Source of the DNA: Azolla caroliniana
Lineage: Eukaryota > Polypodiophyta
NCBI GenBank assembly: GCA_043228905.1
Contig: JBHGNT010000007.1
Span: 19,220,001 to 19,284,000 of the forward strand
Direction: 5' to 3'
Length of the DNA stretch: 64,000 nucleotides
Below, piece after piece: positions 41,674 to 54,040 of this stretch (position 1 is the stretch's first letter; the number at the start of each line of letters is the position of its first letter). A program made the translations under genes and the position numbers. The notes under the pieces are model-generated. The model did not search any database, was not told the origin of the DNA, and worked only from the letters and a program-made list of their open reading frames with translations.

Positions 41674-44600
41674 CTGCGTATATTAAAGAGTAAATTAAAA
41701 CGCACCATCAGATAAGACTAATTGGAAACGCATTTATGGAAACAAGTTTTCATGCATTAGGAGTGTCATTTATTGTATAATGTATGCAACCCCACAAGGT
41801 ATACCAAGATTTGCATGTGTCATTGAGTTCAATTCAAATGTGCAGACCCTAAGATTTTAGCTCCTCAACTAAGGCATGTGTACAGTTGTGGACTTATTTA
41901 TGGTAACTGCTGAGACCCAAATGAATATTCACATTTATAAAAATGAGTAAATAATTTTAAATCAAATATATAAACCATAGAAACCTTTTGCATTTCAGGT
42001 TCTCGGCTAAAGCATAAGAGTGTTGCATAATAGTTTTAAATGCAACTAATTCTATAACCCAAATGAATGATATCTGTATGAAATTGTGTAAATGCATTCA
42101 AAGAGTTCAGCTTCAATGAGAGTATATAGTTGTACATGCATGCTGCACAAAGGATGACATCTTTTATGAAAGTGTGTCGACAATTTAAAACCAAATACAT
42201 CAGCACAGCTCGAGTAAGGAAAACATGTGTTTTTCTTCAGGAAAATATAAGCATGTCTGATTAACATTACTAAAAACAACCACTCTATGATAATAAAAAG
42301 TGGCCAAATGGAAGAATGAGGAGATGCTATCATATCAATGGGAGAGCATGAGAACTTAGAATATAACACTTGGGGCTATCTATTAAGGAAGACCTTGAAA
42401 GGGATATTGAAGTCAAAATCTTAGAATCTATTTCGAGTCAAGGACCAAGGCACAGCTTGAGAGAAACTGGAACTGAGATTGATAAAATATATATCCATCC
42501 TCAGGAGGCCACATGTGACCCATAACAAAAGCCACTAGAGAGTGCAAAAAGTGCAAAACCATTATTCAAGAAGTAAAATGTAGAATCAGAATCTCTAATG
42601 GGCATAGACTCCAGCCAGACCAATGCATTTCTCTAAATGCTCAGCCTGCCACTCAGTACACTACAATGCAGGCAAACATCATCTGGATGATGGTCACCCA
42701 CTCGAGGTTTACAAGGCTTGAACCTCTCATAGCCACAAGTGTCATTCCTATAGATATGCACAATGGGTAAAGGTATCAATCTACTAGACCCTCTGGACGA
42801 ATAGCTATACAAGTCACAGAACATATGCAAAGTAGTTATGTACCACCTCATAAACCATACTTAATCAGAATAAACAATGATATACACTCGATATTTCCTA
42901 GAACTTATGGATATTCATTTACCAAAATTTCCATATTTTGCTCAACTCTGGAAGCTTTACAACTGTGGAATGTCCCAAAATATCCCTGTAGTGATTATTC
43001 CATGTATTTGATGAGAATTTCTGACCATGGACCAAAGCCCTAGGATATGCTTGCATGGTTTATAAGAAAGCTATGGTTATACATTTAAACAGAGATTCAA
43101 CGTGCTTTATTTCATAATTTTACAAAAAAAGAAATATGAAACTCACAAACACAAGACCGTTTCAAGTAAATATGCATTGTTGGTGGATGTTCCAATGTCA
43201 TTAAATGAGAAACATAATCATGGAGTCTGAATTCTGAGGCTCAAGAGTCTACATATTCGATATTGGTAGAATGGACCTTTGGGGATGAAGTTGGCTTTCT
43301 ATTATCTCTTATTAACAACAAACATATCGCTCATGCTCATAAGAGCAGTACATCAAGATCGATATAATCAACCATGTAAGGGAAAATTGAAATGGGAAGT
43401 GGGCTCTTATGCCCAAACACATATGTTCTACTAAAAGAAAGTCATTTATGCAAGATTCAGGTAGTCATATATCACATTCAAAGAAGCATGTATCATTTAT
43501 GGTGATTTTCTTCTCAATGAGAATTCACCAGAATATCTTCAGGTGGAGATATGTGTGCCATACCCCCTATCATTCATATGTTTGGAATGTATGAGCCATT
43601 ACGTATTAGTTTTTAGATACCAGATCAAACTTAAAAGAACATTAGCTCCAAAAATGATGGGAAAATAAATAGGAAACATGAAAGAGTGATAAGTAGATCG
43701 ACAAAAATCCATGTGCTTGTGGTCAATCCATTTATTCAGAAAAAAATATGTGCCACAGATGGATGCATAGAACAGCCCTAAAATATTGTATCCAAAATAA
43801 ACACTGTTGACAGAGTGATTCCCAAAAAGTAAGGATACACTCCAAATTGGCCCAAATGCCCTAAAATTTCAGTTATTTCCTAAAATGCCCTTGATCAATC
43901 CCAAAAGAACAATTATCTGCAATGTTTTTAAGCAATCTCATGGTCAACTCACCCTTTTTTCTGAATCAAATGCGGATTTGGGCAATTATATGGTCAACTT
44001 ACGCCATTTCTTCCTTGGGGATTGAGAAGAGGCTTGTGGGGAATTAAAGAAAACCATGAACATTTCGGATTTTTTCCCTACAAAATAAAGGTCTATAGGG
44101 TGTTTCGAGTTTTTTTTCTGTAAGAAGTTTCATTCAGAATGTTCAATCTGTTATATCTACAAAAAAACATGGCAGTGAACTATGATAATACAGTATGCAG
44201 AGGACTATACAAACTTGGAAGAGGCTTCTGAGAAAAGACAAACCTGGCAGGAAAATCATCATCAAAGTGATCCATTGATGGAAACTTCCATAGTAGTACA
44301 TCTCGCCCACAATTGCCAAGAGGTTCAATATATGACGCATTCCTCAAAAGAGCCAGAGGGCTCTTAAGAGAACCTTCATTTTCCAAACCAAAAACGTCAT
44401 TCCAATCCTTAATCCACGAAGGTTTTCTATGATCTTTCCAAAGAATTCTTGAATTAAGAGCAAAACCAGACCACTCCAAGGTATTTTCAAATCCAGTATT
44501 TTGTTTAGAGTCGTTGATATCATACCAACCAACAACATATCCATTTGCATTGCAAGCTGGGCCCTGAAGTGGTAACAGATATTTAGATGTAAATTCTATC

Positions 44601-45640
44601 TTCGGATTGCTTGAATAATCAACTTTGGCAATGGAATGCGGTTTTCTATTGCCAAGATCATTGTGTATAAGATCAGTTGGATTGAGAATACCAACAGCGA
44701 AAGCTCCAATCCATTTAACTTTATGTGCTTTCTCAAAGAAATCCAAACTGTATGTATTACTAGCGTCTGCAAACAGAACTATACCATCCAAAAGCTCATT
44801 TTGGACAAACCTGCAACATGGCCACATCAAGTTAATTTGATATTAAGATAAATCCTTCTTATACAAGGAACAGCTCAAGTTTTACCTTAATCCTTCAACT
44901 CTCAGTTTCATTTCAAAATTCATTCTTTGTTCGAGATGTTCAGGCATAGGTATTTCTAAAGCTAGATGGTGATAGGAAAGCTGTGAACTTGAAAGAAGAT
45001 CCTCTGTTTCATTTGAGATACTGCCAGCTTCAACGACAATCCAAATCAATGGACTAGAAACTAATCTTAAGGTATGAATAAGGCAATTTAAATACACTGT
45101 TTGAAAGGTATGGATGTAGGTTGGCGTGATGATAAGAAGTTGTTTCTTCTCTTCACGGCCGTAGATTCTTCTTTGTTCACCTTGTACTATATCCATAATG
45201 CGATGAGCTGCAATAGCTTGCTGAGGATCAGGATGTGGCCATGGTCTTATGAGAATTTCATGTCTTCCCACATGTACTCTGCTACTTTTTACTCCAACCG
45301 AAGATTGTAATAACGATACTGTAGAATTTTGCTCATCATTTCTCACATCTACGAAAGAAGATCCTGTTCCATTGGAAAGAATTTGGATTTTCTGTACACT
45401 TGTAGAGAAGAAAGCACCATGATGAATCTTGAACGGGACTACTATCAGGAATCCTTCTCTCGAAAGCTGAAAACCAAGTGTAAGAGAAGCAATGCAGAGC
45501 AAGAGGTGAAAGACAAATCGAAATATGTTCAATCGATCAAGAGTTTTCTCAGAGGAGACGATGCCTTGGCGGCCAATGCTTCGGTTCCTATTAACCTTTG
45601 TCATCTGATTCTCCACTTCAACAGTATTTCTAGAAGCCAA
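41436..45640 (-). CDS. IRX14: GT43 glycosyltransferase, IRX14-like (xylan backbone)
   Basis: Three exons on the - strand: 45640-44886, 44810-44244 and 41673-41436, giving 519 aa, close to the ~525 aa usual for IRX14. Residues 39-59 (FRFVFHLLLCIASLTLGF) form a single N-terminal membrane anchor, as in type II Golgi enzymes. GT43 landmarks: GRHEILIRPWPHPDP, TPTYIHTFQ, WIVVEAGSISNET, LDGIVLFADASNTYS, LEWSGFALNSRILW (363-376), PLGNCGRDVLLW, WIIDP and STPW, then a lysine/arginine-rich tail. In IRX14 relatives the acidic motif reads DDS; here it is DAS (267-269), an unusual change at the nucleotide-sugar/metal site. IRX14 works with IRX9 and IRX10 in the Golgi to extend the xylan backbone. Introns are 75 bp and 2.57 kb, both GT-AG. 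The protein is rather divergent and may be a paralogue. Confidence 0.9.
44244..44810 (-). CDS. IRX14: GT43 gene exon 2
   Basis: Begins after ATGTTGCAG and carries the DAS motif, LEWSGFALNSRILW and the PLGNCGRDVLLWKF block. The donor is GCCAG|GTTTGT. The frame is open throughout. Confidence 0.9.
44886..45640 (-). CDS. IRX14: GT43 gene exon 1
   Basis: Starts with MASRNTVEVENQ and encodes the cytosolic tail, membrane anchor, stem and the first half of the catalytic domain. The donor is TTAAG|GTAAAA, splitting an arginine codon. No in-frame upstream ATG extends the protein convincingly. Confidence 0.9.
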
Positions 45641-45929
45641 GTGTGTCGTTCATGGTATTTGAATTGTTTCAGCATAACTATCCACATTCCATCCAACCAC
45701 AGGAAACTTGAACATAGGAGAGTGACCAAAACAAACCGTTGTAATGGAAGAAAAAAATCACCAAAATCTACACAGTTGAAAAGTTATTATGTCTGTGTAT
45801 TATGCTCCAAGATAATGTGCGAAGAAGTTCTGTATCTTCCCCAGATATGTCTGTTTGATAGAGCTCTAATGTCTTTATGCAATATCTGCTAGGAGAAGAT
45901 CTTTGAAAAAAAACTTTTACCAGGAAGAA

Positions 45930-46960
45930 TGAAGAGATCTTTATTTACCAAATGTCTCTACCTGTAGAACTGATGACAGAGGAAGAAGATAGATCTGCAG
46001 AGGGGATTAACATTCTGATTCTATGCAGTGGTGGAGATCTTGTGTCCATCAATTATCATTCCGCTCCAAGAAAGGTCGAAATGTGGCTTGCCTGCAGAGA
46101 TGAATGATGAAATATACAGCAGAATAGAAGATTTCAGCTGCGGACACTGGTAAAAGATGAAGGAGACAGCAGAATAGAAATCTTCAGCTGCAGAATCTGA
46201 TGAAAGGTGAAGGAGACAGAATCTGAGCTATGGTAGACTGAAGGAGGTTCGACATCTTTAAGACAATTCATTTACAAAGAGCATGATATCTTTTCAGCGT
46301 GTTGTGGCTTCTTTATGGAATGATAATGATGAGCAAGTCAGCTCCAAGAGAACCAATGCTTGAAACAATATTGCTCTTCTGCAGAGATGGATGGTGTTGA
46401 TAAAAAAATTAAGTCTTTGAGAACAAGAAATAATTGAATCTCAGAATGTGATGAAAAAGGCCTGCAGAATGTGGTTCGGTAAAGGAAATCTTATAGTTAA
46501 AAATTCTCCGTGTCTTCTTCTTTCAGCAGGGTTCAGTGTGTGTTGCAAGAAGCGGTCTTTGAAGTAAAGGATCTCTAGTTATTGCGACGTGATGAATATA
46601 GATCGGCAGACAGGATGAAATGGTCTAATGTTAATTAAATCCTTCTTACATGTTTTCTTCTGTGCGGTTTCTTCTGCAGAGATGAAGCGTGCAAGAAGGA
46701 GAAGAAAGATTAGCCAGAAAACTCTACCCGCAGAATGCGATGAAGATGAAGATGAAGGAGACCTGCAGAGAGGATGATATGGTCGAAGAGAACCTTCTAA
46801 ATAATAGCTTCTCTGTGTATGGTTCCTTCCGCAGGGGATGAACGATGCAAGACAGAACAAGAAGAGAGAGATTAGGCAGGGAACTCTACCTGCAGAAGAA
46901 TGTGACGGAGATGAAGGTGAAGGAGGTTTGCAGAAAGGGATGAAATGGTCGAAGAAGAGG
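45930..46960. repeat. Degenerate ~160-bp tandem array upstream of the GT43 gene
   Basis: AGGATGAAATGGTC-type phrases recur near 46612, 46771 and 46936, each followed by a CTTCTxTGTGxGGTTxCTTCxGCAG block, then GATGAAxxxTGCAAGA and AACTCTACCxGCAGAA, with GAAGATGAAGGxGAAGGAG at the end. Weaker copies go back to about 45930. CTGCAG occurs repeatedly. The array sits 0.3-1.3 kb upstream of the GT43 start, so it may cover its promoter or 5' UTR. Confidence 0.75.
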
Positions 46961-47125
46961 AGGAAGAAACAGAAGAAGGAGATGGATTGAGCAGAGGGGG
47001 ATTCCTGCAGAGTCTGAAGAAGGAAGCTACGGAGGTAGACCTAAGAGACAGAGACAGAGACAGAGAGCGAAGAAGAAGGGATATGGAAGAAGAAGAAGAA
47101 GAAGAAGAAGAAGAAACCATTATTC
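46930..47125. repeat. GA-rich (GAA)n low-complexity tract
   Basis: Runs of GAAGAAGAA and GACAGAGACAGAGACAGAG. The acidic or serine-rich frames over it on both strands are compositional artefacts. Confidence 0.8.
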
Positions 47126-47189
47126 CTGCAGAGAAACCAAAACACGAAAGAAAAACGGTGGAGAAGGAAGGAGACGACGACGCGTTTTC

Positions 47190-48270
47190 TGTATTTCCCG
47201 AAATGCCCCTGGCCCTATTTTTCTTTTATCATCTATTTCCTAAAATGCCCCCCCCCCCCCCCCCCCACACTCAAGTCTTCATTGCTTTGGTCAAGTTTTT
47301 CCGTTTATTTCCCCGAAATGCCCTTGACCAATTTCTTGTTCCCTATTTCTCGAAATGCCCCTTGGTCAAATCTTCGTTGTTTTGGTCAAGATTTTCTGTT
47401 TTATTTCCTCTCGGTCCCACGATTGCAGACTTGAGCTCGGTCAGGTTTTTACCCCCTAGTCATTCCTGTGGTCAAGTTCCTGTCGAATTCTGCCCCTCGG
47501 TCATTTGGCTTTGGTCAAGTTTTTTGAGCATTCCACCAAATTCCTCTCTCTCGTAGGACTCGACAACCGCTCAGCTCAAGCATGAACCAAGTTGCCAAAC
47601 CGTTTGGTTTGCAGTTTGGTTCGGTTCAGGCTTGAGCCTCCTTAAATAGTTGAGGCTCTCAGCTCGGCAAGGCTCAAGTCGAACCGAACCGTTTAGGGCC
47701 AAACCGGGTAAGCTTTAACCGGTTCGGTTTAAGTTTAACAATTGTCAAACGAGTTTGGTTTGGACAAGGCCAGACTCGTTTAGCTTAAATTGAACCGTTG
47801 TCAATTCTTACTGACTCATCACATCTTCGTTGTTTCCTCAAACTTTGCCTTCGATCAAGTTCTCGTAGTTCCGTCAAGTTCCCAGTGCCCACTACCTTGG
47901 TCAAACACCTCTTCTCATTACGTCATGTTTGCCTTTCGTCATTGAGTTTCCCGTTGCCGCATTAGATTCTGGCCGGCTCGTAGTCTTTGACACTCCTTTG
48001 TGTTTGCCTTGCCATGGCATTTTCCCGTCATTGCGTTGAAATTCTGCTCAATTCAAGCCTTTGGCGTTCCCTCCACTTTGGTCCCTAGTCATCTAGTTTC
48101 CACCGTTGCATTGGATTCGGCTTAGGCCACAAGCATTTTGTCATTCCCTCAGATGATGCCCTTAGTCATCAAGTTTCCATCATCCCATCAAGATCCACTC
48201 AAGGTCACGTCTTTGTCATTTTCTTCAAATGCCCCCTTAGCAAATTCTCGTATAATCAAAAAGTCAAAAT
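47190..48270. repeat. Degenerate repeats on AAATGCCC / TTGGTCAAG
   Basis: AAATGCCCCT, AAATGCCCTTGACCA, AAATGCCCCTTGGTCAAA and many GGTCAAGTT variants alternate every 40-70 bp, breaking down toward 48.2 kb. A run of 19 C lies at 47248-47266. A similar phrase occurs in the GT43 intron (TTTCCTAAAATGCCCTTGAT, about 43877). No coding content is recognised. Confidence 0.65.
47560..47815. repeat. AACCGG / GGTTCGGTTT-rich degenerate repeat
   Basis: Dense clusters of GGTTCGGTT, GAACCGAACCG, AAACCGG and GGCTTGAGCC in both orientations. The same style of sequence recurs at 63.1-63.86 kb. The origin is unknown. Confidence 0.65.
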
Positions 48271-48539
48271 ATATGGTTTTTTTTTTTTTTTTTTAAATCG
48301 TCTTTAATCTTGAAATGCTCTTGAGTTGTTTATTCCCTTATTTTTCGTCTCATATCCTCGATGATTTGTCAAAATAGTATAGCCTTTCGTTTCCCTACCG
48401 ATTATATTGATCATCATTTTTTCCATTAAAATCTTCTCACTCAAAATGTATTCCTAATTGACACTATTATTACTCCCTAATATACAAGCAAATTCTGTTT
48501 GTTTCTCTTTTTGCATTTTTTTCCTCTAAACAACCTATA

Positions 48540-48605
48540 CCCTATTGGTAAATCACACAAGGTCATGGGCTCAAATCCTTGTCCCCCACATCTTTGTTAC
48601 ACCAT
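48540..48605 (+). mobile_element. SINE-like head
   Basis: CCTATTGGTAAATC (A-box-like) is followed by AGGTCATGGGCTCAAATCC (B-box-like), then TTGTCCCCCACATC. It is the best B-box of the SINE-like copies in the window. Confidence 0.55.
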
Positions 48606-49713
48606 ATAGCATTTCTCCTAAGTAATGATCTTCCTTGTCCATTGAACCAATTGCAACCATTTGCATATCTTTAGAAGTTATAGTGATAAAACAACAAAAT
48701 GAAGTACATGCTCGTAATAAGAGGGAAATGCTGATTCAAATAAGGTGGATTCACATGCTTGAGATTAAAAAATTGAAAGAGAGGTTGCTTGCTATAAAGA
48801 AAATATCATTGCAAATCTAAGATACTTAGATGCCTAAAGTAAAAATCAAAATGACAATCGTAGAAGTTGAGAATGACTCATTAATCAAAGCAAATCTTGA
48901 AATGAATTTAGCATTGAGGGAAAAAGAAGTCATGAAGAAATGGAAACTTTTCTCATGAAAGATACAACAAAAGAAAATGGCAATGAAGTTAGTGCACCCA
49001 AATTCACTTCAAATGATGCATTATATGCCAAAGAGCTATGTAAAACAGAGGAAATGAACCAAAATGTTGTTCTTAATGGGTTATATGCAAGATGAGAAAC
49101 CAAACAATGCACTCTTCCTATTTGGAAATATTACGAAAATCTTCGAATATTGCTTTGTTATGCATGATGTTTGTGGTAAATGGTGCACATACAATTTATT
49201 GGAAGAGGCTAGAATTCAATCTCAATGAGCTATATACAAGGAGAAACGGAAGCAAAAAGTTGTTATTAGAGGGGTGCAAGATTGGGAATTGGAGAATGAA
49301 CTCTCCCTTGTTGAAAACATCATGAAGTTCTTCAAATATCATTTCGCAAGCGTGATGTTATGGTATATGAAGCACATAAAGTAGGTTGGAATAGGCAAGG
49401 AGGAGAATCATGTTGAGCCATTGTTTGCATGATCTTTAGATGATATGAAAATAGTTATGTTGGATAGTAACAAGGTGTACCCCAAAGGAGTGAGAATGAA
49501 TCAAGCAAGCCTATGCATCTGAGAAAGGAACTCAAAATGCATAGCAAACGATGGATGACCCATGGGACTACCTCAAGTTTGAAAATAATGATTAAGAATT
49601 GTATAGGATATTCATGGAATAAAGGCTCCCTAAAGATTAAGTGATGTCGCTTAAGGTATAGATATTATATTCTTGGTTGAAACTTGGGAATATGAAGAGA
49701 AATGTATGTACCT
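48606..49713. other. AT-rich DNA with short K/E-rich frames
   Basis: Short + strand frames at 48635-48820 and in 48850-49080 have charged, coil-like composition (EVMKKWK-type). This may be decayed transposon coding sequence, but there is no family motif. Confidence 0.35.
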
Positions 49714-50360
49714 AATATTGATGGTTGTATTAATGTCCCATTGTCAAGTAGGTAGACCGTAGAACGTATATTATGAACGCCAAAGTTCCAGTGGGATGGA
49801 ATGGTTACTATACATATGTTTGAGAATTAATGCAACCAAAGTGATCCTCAAAGATGGAAAGTGAGATTGATGTTATTCTATTATTGTGGTCCAAGTATTG
49901 CTTTATGGAGTAGAACTGTGTGGTGACACTACCTCACTTAATATTGATGGTTGTATTAATGTCCCATCGTCAAATAGGTAGAACGTATACTATGAGTGTC
50001 AAAGTTCAAGTGGGATGGAATGGTTATTATACATATTTTTGCGAATTAATGTAACCAAAGTTATCCTCAAGGATGGGAAGTGAGCTTGATGTTATTCTAT
50101 TATTGTGGTCCAAGTATTGCTTTATGGAGTAGAACTGTGTGGTGACACTACCTCACTTAGTGCATGGAATGAAATAGAGAAAATCCAAAAAATGTTCCTA
50201 CATAGACAATTGGGTTAACATGTTTTCCTTTCTTCTCTCTCTCTCTCTCTCTAATACATTTGATCCCCCACTTCTTTTCGAGAGGCTTGGATGGAAATGA
50301 AACTAGGCCTAATGCAAAGTCATTTCCTTTATCGAATATGTTACACCATAACATGTTTTG
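49714..50360 (+). mobile_element. LINE C-terminal relic containing a 226-bp tandem duplication
   Basis: Two head-to-tail copies (49714-49939, 49940-50160) share GATGGTTGTATTAATGTCCC, TGGGATGGAATGGTTA and CTATTATTGTGGTCCAAGTA. The frame after them reads WNEIEKIQKMFLHRQLG and then EAWMEMKLGLMQSHFLYRI, resembling the C-terminal region of some non-LTR retrotransposon ORF2 proteins. No intact frame. The LINE assignment is moderate. Confidence 0.6.
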
Positions 50361-50399
50361 TACAATACTAGAACTCTTTTAGCTCGAGTTCTATTTTTA

Positions 50400-52650
50400 T
50401 CTTATTTTATTTTGATGATTGGGTAAATACCTTATTTTGTTGTACACCGATTGTCTCATGGGCCAATTTTTTGCCTTAGAAGACGTTAATCTTTATTCTT
50501 TCTTTCTAACCTCACATACTCTGTAAAAAATATAGAGGACCCTCTTTTTGTAACATTGGTCATGGGTCATTATTCATGCATGCTAGCATCCCAAGGATAA
50601 TAATACATACATTGGTATGATCATCTCGCTAATAAGGTGTGTATTGTACAACACTATAGAAGCTCATTCATAGAACACCACAAATGTCACACCGAATGTC
50701 TATGTTTGTCTCTCACAATACTATAGATGTGGATCAAGAAAATCACTTTCATTCATGACAGACACTTCATCGATTGCAAAAGTCACATCTAGTCTCTGAT
50801 CTCCATTAAATATAATGTCGCTTGTGTATTTTCACAATATCATAGACAATTTGCATGATGGGTATAGATAATAGAATGTGTTCCTGAAGGAAACTCCATA
50901 TTTGTCATTAATAAGAGGGTGTTGATGACATCCCCATAGAGACTTCCTGTATGGGTATATATGGGAAATATAAGCAAAAAGAGAAGGAATGAGAAGATAT
51001 GATGGAATTGTCATTTGAACAAATCAAGTGTGAATACCACACTATAAGCACTAACTACCTCATCTATAACACGCAGCTTGTTCTTGTCAATCATCCCATA
51101 TTGGAGAACAATAAGCTAAGTTACTCTTTCTTGTGATTAACGTGTATGATTAATGTGTGCATGAGAGAGAGAGAGAGCTCAAGTGGATGTAGGTGGGTGA
51201 AATTGTTTGAAGGAGACCTATAAAGTCGCGTGCTTATCCAATCCATCCATAGTATCATCCACTAAACTTAGTGCATACGAGTGAATATTTGAAATCCTTG
51301 GATAGGTTAACAATAGCATGCTTCCAACTACAATACAACCCTAATATGATCATGTAATGAATGCATTGAACCTAATAACATTACTTTGAAAAATTGCTAG
51401 TTTCATAGACTAAAGTAGAAGCCTCATTAATTTTGTCATGTTGTGGATTCAATTACCCATCTTTTATTTAGTGCACAATGCACACCCCAACATGTTGTGC
51501 AAGTTCTACATGCCCCATTGGTATGCTTCATTTCAACGATCCATGGCATGGTATTAATGTCCTCCTTTCTTAGGAGACTAGCAAGAATAAACCACGTGTT
51601 GGAATGTTGGTTAATGCCTATGGTCCCATAGCCACCTTCTCGATGACCCATAACATTAAATGCATAATTGAACCTCGCTCTTCTTCACATTTAACTAGGA
51701 CGTTAATAATAAGCAAAGTCCTCACAATAACCTCTGGAAGTTGTTTCCATGTTTTAGCATGCCCCCAATATCTTGCGTGCTATATTAAGATCAACCTTCG
51801 ATGTTGTTCTCATCAAGAAAATACACCTGCTTTTCAGGTGAAGCCTATCCATCTTGATGACCATGATTCGGGGGGGGGGGGGGGGGGGGGAGTTTCACCA
51901 AACCACTTGATGACTTTATTCTATATATAAATTTCCAAATAGAGTAGGTTTTTTCAATAGGCTTTTGGTTCACATAATGGTGATAGTTTTGTGTTTCGAT
52001 TAACATGTGAAAGATGTCCACATCTTGAGATATCAATGTCCCAAAACTTTCTCTTTAGTTATAAAATTAACTTTCTACCTACCAATGAATCTATCACATT
52101 CAACAACTAAACTTTTCTATTCATATGGAGAGTATTAAGTAACTCTCAAACATTGCATTCTTGGATGAACGTATTTTTTTTACATTTGATATTGGATGAT
52201 AATGGAAATTACTTTAATTTTTTCGAAACAATCGAAGTATTCAAAATATTCAAGGTTGACGAAGTATTTCAGATGTTTTTAACTTCTTCTTCTTTTTCCA
52301 CAAAAGAATATACTCCATTAGTTAAAATATACACAAACTCGATCCCTTTCTCGGGTAGGCCTTGCCTAGACTATCCTATCCTACATAAGAAATCTCACTT
52401 ATTTATCTTACCCTTCACATGTGTCTCTAGCCATCCATTCATACACATAACCTATATTCACTATCCCACATGACATCTCTTTCACGCCCCTCATTCAACT
52501 AATGGGAGGGGGGAACAACCATCTGGGTACTACATACTTCCACTATATCCATTCCATTTGCTGTGACCAACGGTGTAGTACACCACCTCTTTCTAAAATT
52601 CAGCCTCATTAATTTTGCAGCATCATCAGTACCATCAATCTGCTCATATT
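50400..52650. other. AT-rich intergenic DNA, no gene recognised
   Basis: Includes a run of 21 G at 51870-51890, which may be mis-sized in assembly. The longest frames (106-108 codons) show no motif and are AT-rich background. Confidence 0.45.
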
Positions 52651-52939
52651 GAGCTCTTAGTGTAGTTATTAATGTGTGCCAGATTAGCTTAATCGATTAA
52701 CCTAGAGGGCGTTTGTGTATTGAAAATACCCTGGTACACCTTGTTGTCTATATACACCATATGGTAATGGGGGCAAGCAACGTCCAAAGATCTCCAAGTT
52801 TTTGATTTTGTGCACTAATTGTAGGTACCCTATTGTCAGTGATAAACCGAACAATGCCATTCTCCCCTCTATACTTAGCATTGCATGTGCTATCGTATTT
52901 CGCCACATTATCCTCAAGACAGTTCCAACAAGCATGTCC

Positions 52940-54016
52940 CTAGTTGAGGGTGAACAAACTAGAGGCATGACAAAGCAAACGTAGTGCCCTTCCCCATACA
53001 ACCACTGCCTCGCGACATTCCCATAGACAATGGGAAATGCTTTCTATTTGTCCACATGCAATACATCTAGGGTCTACATTGGGGCCTTTACCCCACATCC
53101 CTACCGACAAGGCTCTATGTGCAATAAGCCTTAAACACATCATTATCTTGCGGTCATAATTGTCATGCCACATCATTTTCCAGAATTGATCAAGTCTCAT
53201 TTCACTACTGACCTCTTGTATCCAAAATTTCTTTGTTGCAATCTTGTCGTGTTCTTGTTCTAGAATAATTTGCCTCCCAATTTTTGTGTTGTACCTGAAA
53301 AACTGAACCAACTTTGCCCCATCATCAGCTCGTCCTTGAGTTCTCCAGAAATACATCGTTAGGTCCCATGATAGCTGATCCAAATGCCCTTCTATAGGCC
53401 AACACATTGTCGCCGGTGTGATCTCCCTTGGCTTAGGGTCAATAATCATATCCTTTCCATTTTTTTCTACCAGCCTAATTGGCCTTTCTCTGTGATTGGT
53501 TGGTTGCTCATCTCTTACCATTCCGTGCTCTAGTTTGTAGTAACATGCCTCATTTGATTCTGCTTTCAGTTCCTTAATGCCAATTAAACAATTCTCGACA
53601 TCTATAAGTCCTATCCACGCAATTTCAGAGGTAGTTATTTCTTCCTCTTCCAAGGTATGCCTGTAGCATGCAACGACATTTATAATTCTCTTGAGCATGC
53701 CTTTACCCCTGCAACTCCATATTCTAGCCTTGTGAGTGCCCACCTCATTAGACAAAAACCTCTCCCACTCCACCAATGCATTCCCTTGGGCATTGATTAA
53801 CTCAAGCCATTTGAAGCCTGCTTTTTGTCCTATCATCAGCCCATCCACATCTTTAATCAATGGGTTCCACATAATTGGCATGTACATCCGAGCATATGCA
53901 TCATTTCTCCACCGACATGTGATCCCCTTTCTAATTTCTTGCTGACATGCTTTCATAATTCCAATAGCACAAGGACTTTGCATACTTCCCCAATATTTGG
54001 GTCTCATTTCTGGCAC
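52940..54016 (-). pseudogene. LINE ORF2 C-terminal region with zinc-finger (zf-RVT type)
   Basis: An open 358-codon frame, the longest in the window. The block KLVQFFRYNTKIGRQ and the terminal CIACGQIESISHCLWEC (C-x2-C-x7-H-x4-C spacing) match the zf-RVT region that follows RT in plant L1-type LINEs. Length and lack of stops suggest this part died most recently or by few lesions. Confidence 0.85.
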
Positions 54017-54040
54017 AAAACCCCAAAAGGGGCTGCTTGG

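Noticed and set aside
45329-45892. A 187-codon + strand frame
   Set aside because: It overlaps GT43 exon 1 in antisense, and the GT43 frame has clear family motifs while this one has none.
46945-47556. A 203-codon frame starting MVEEEEEETEEGDG
   Set aside because: Acidic low-complexity (GAA)n followed by C-run and repeat sequence; no conserved domain and it crosses a satellite-like array.
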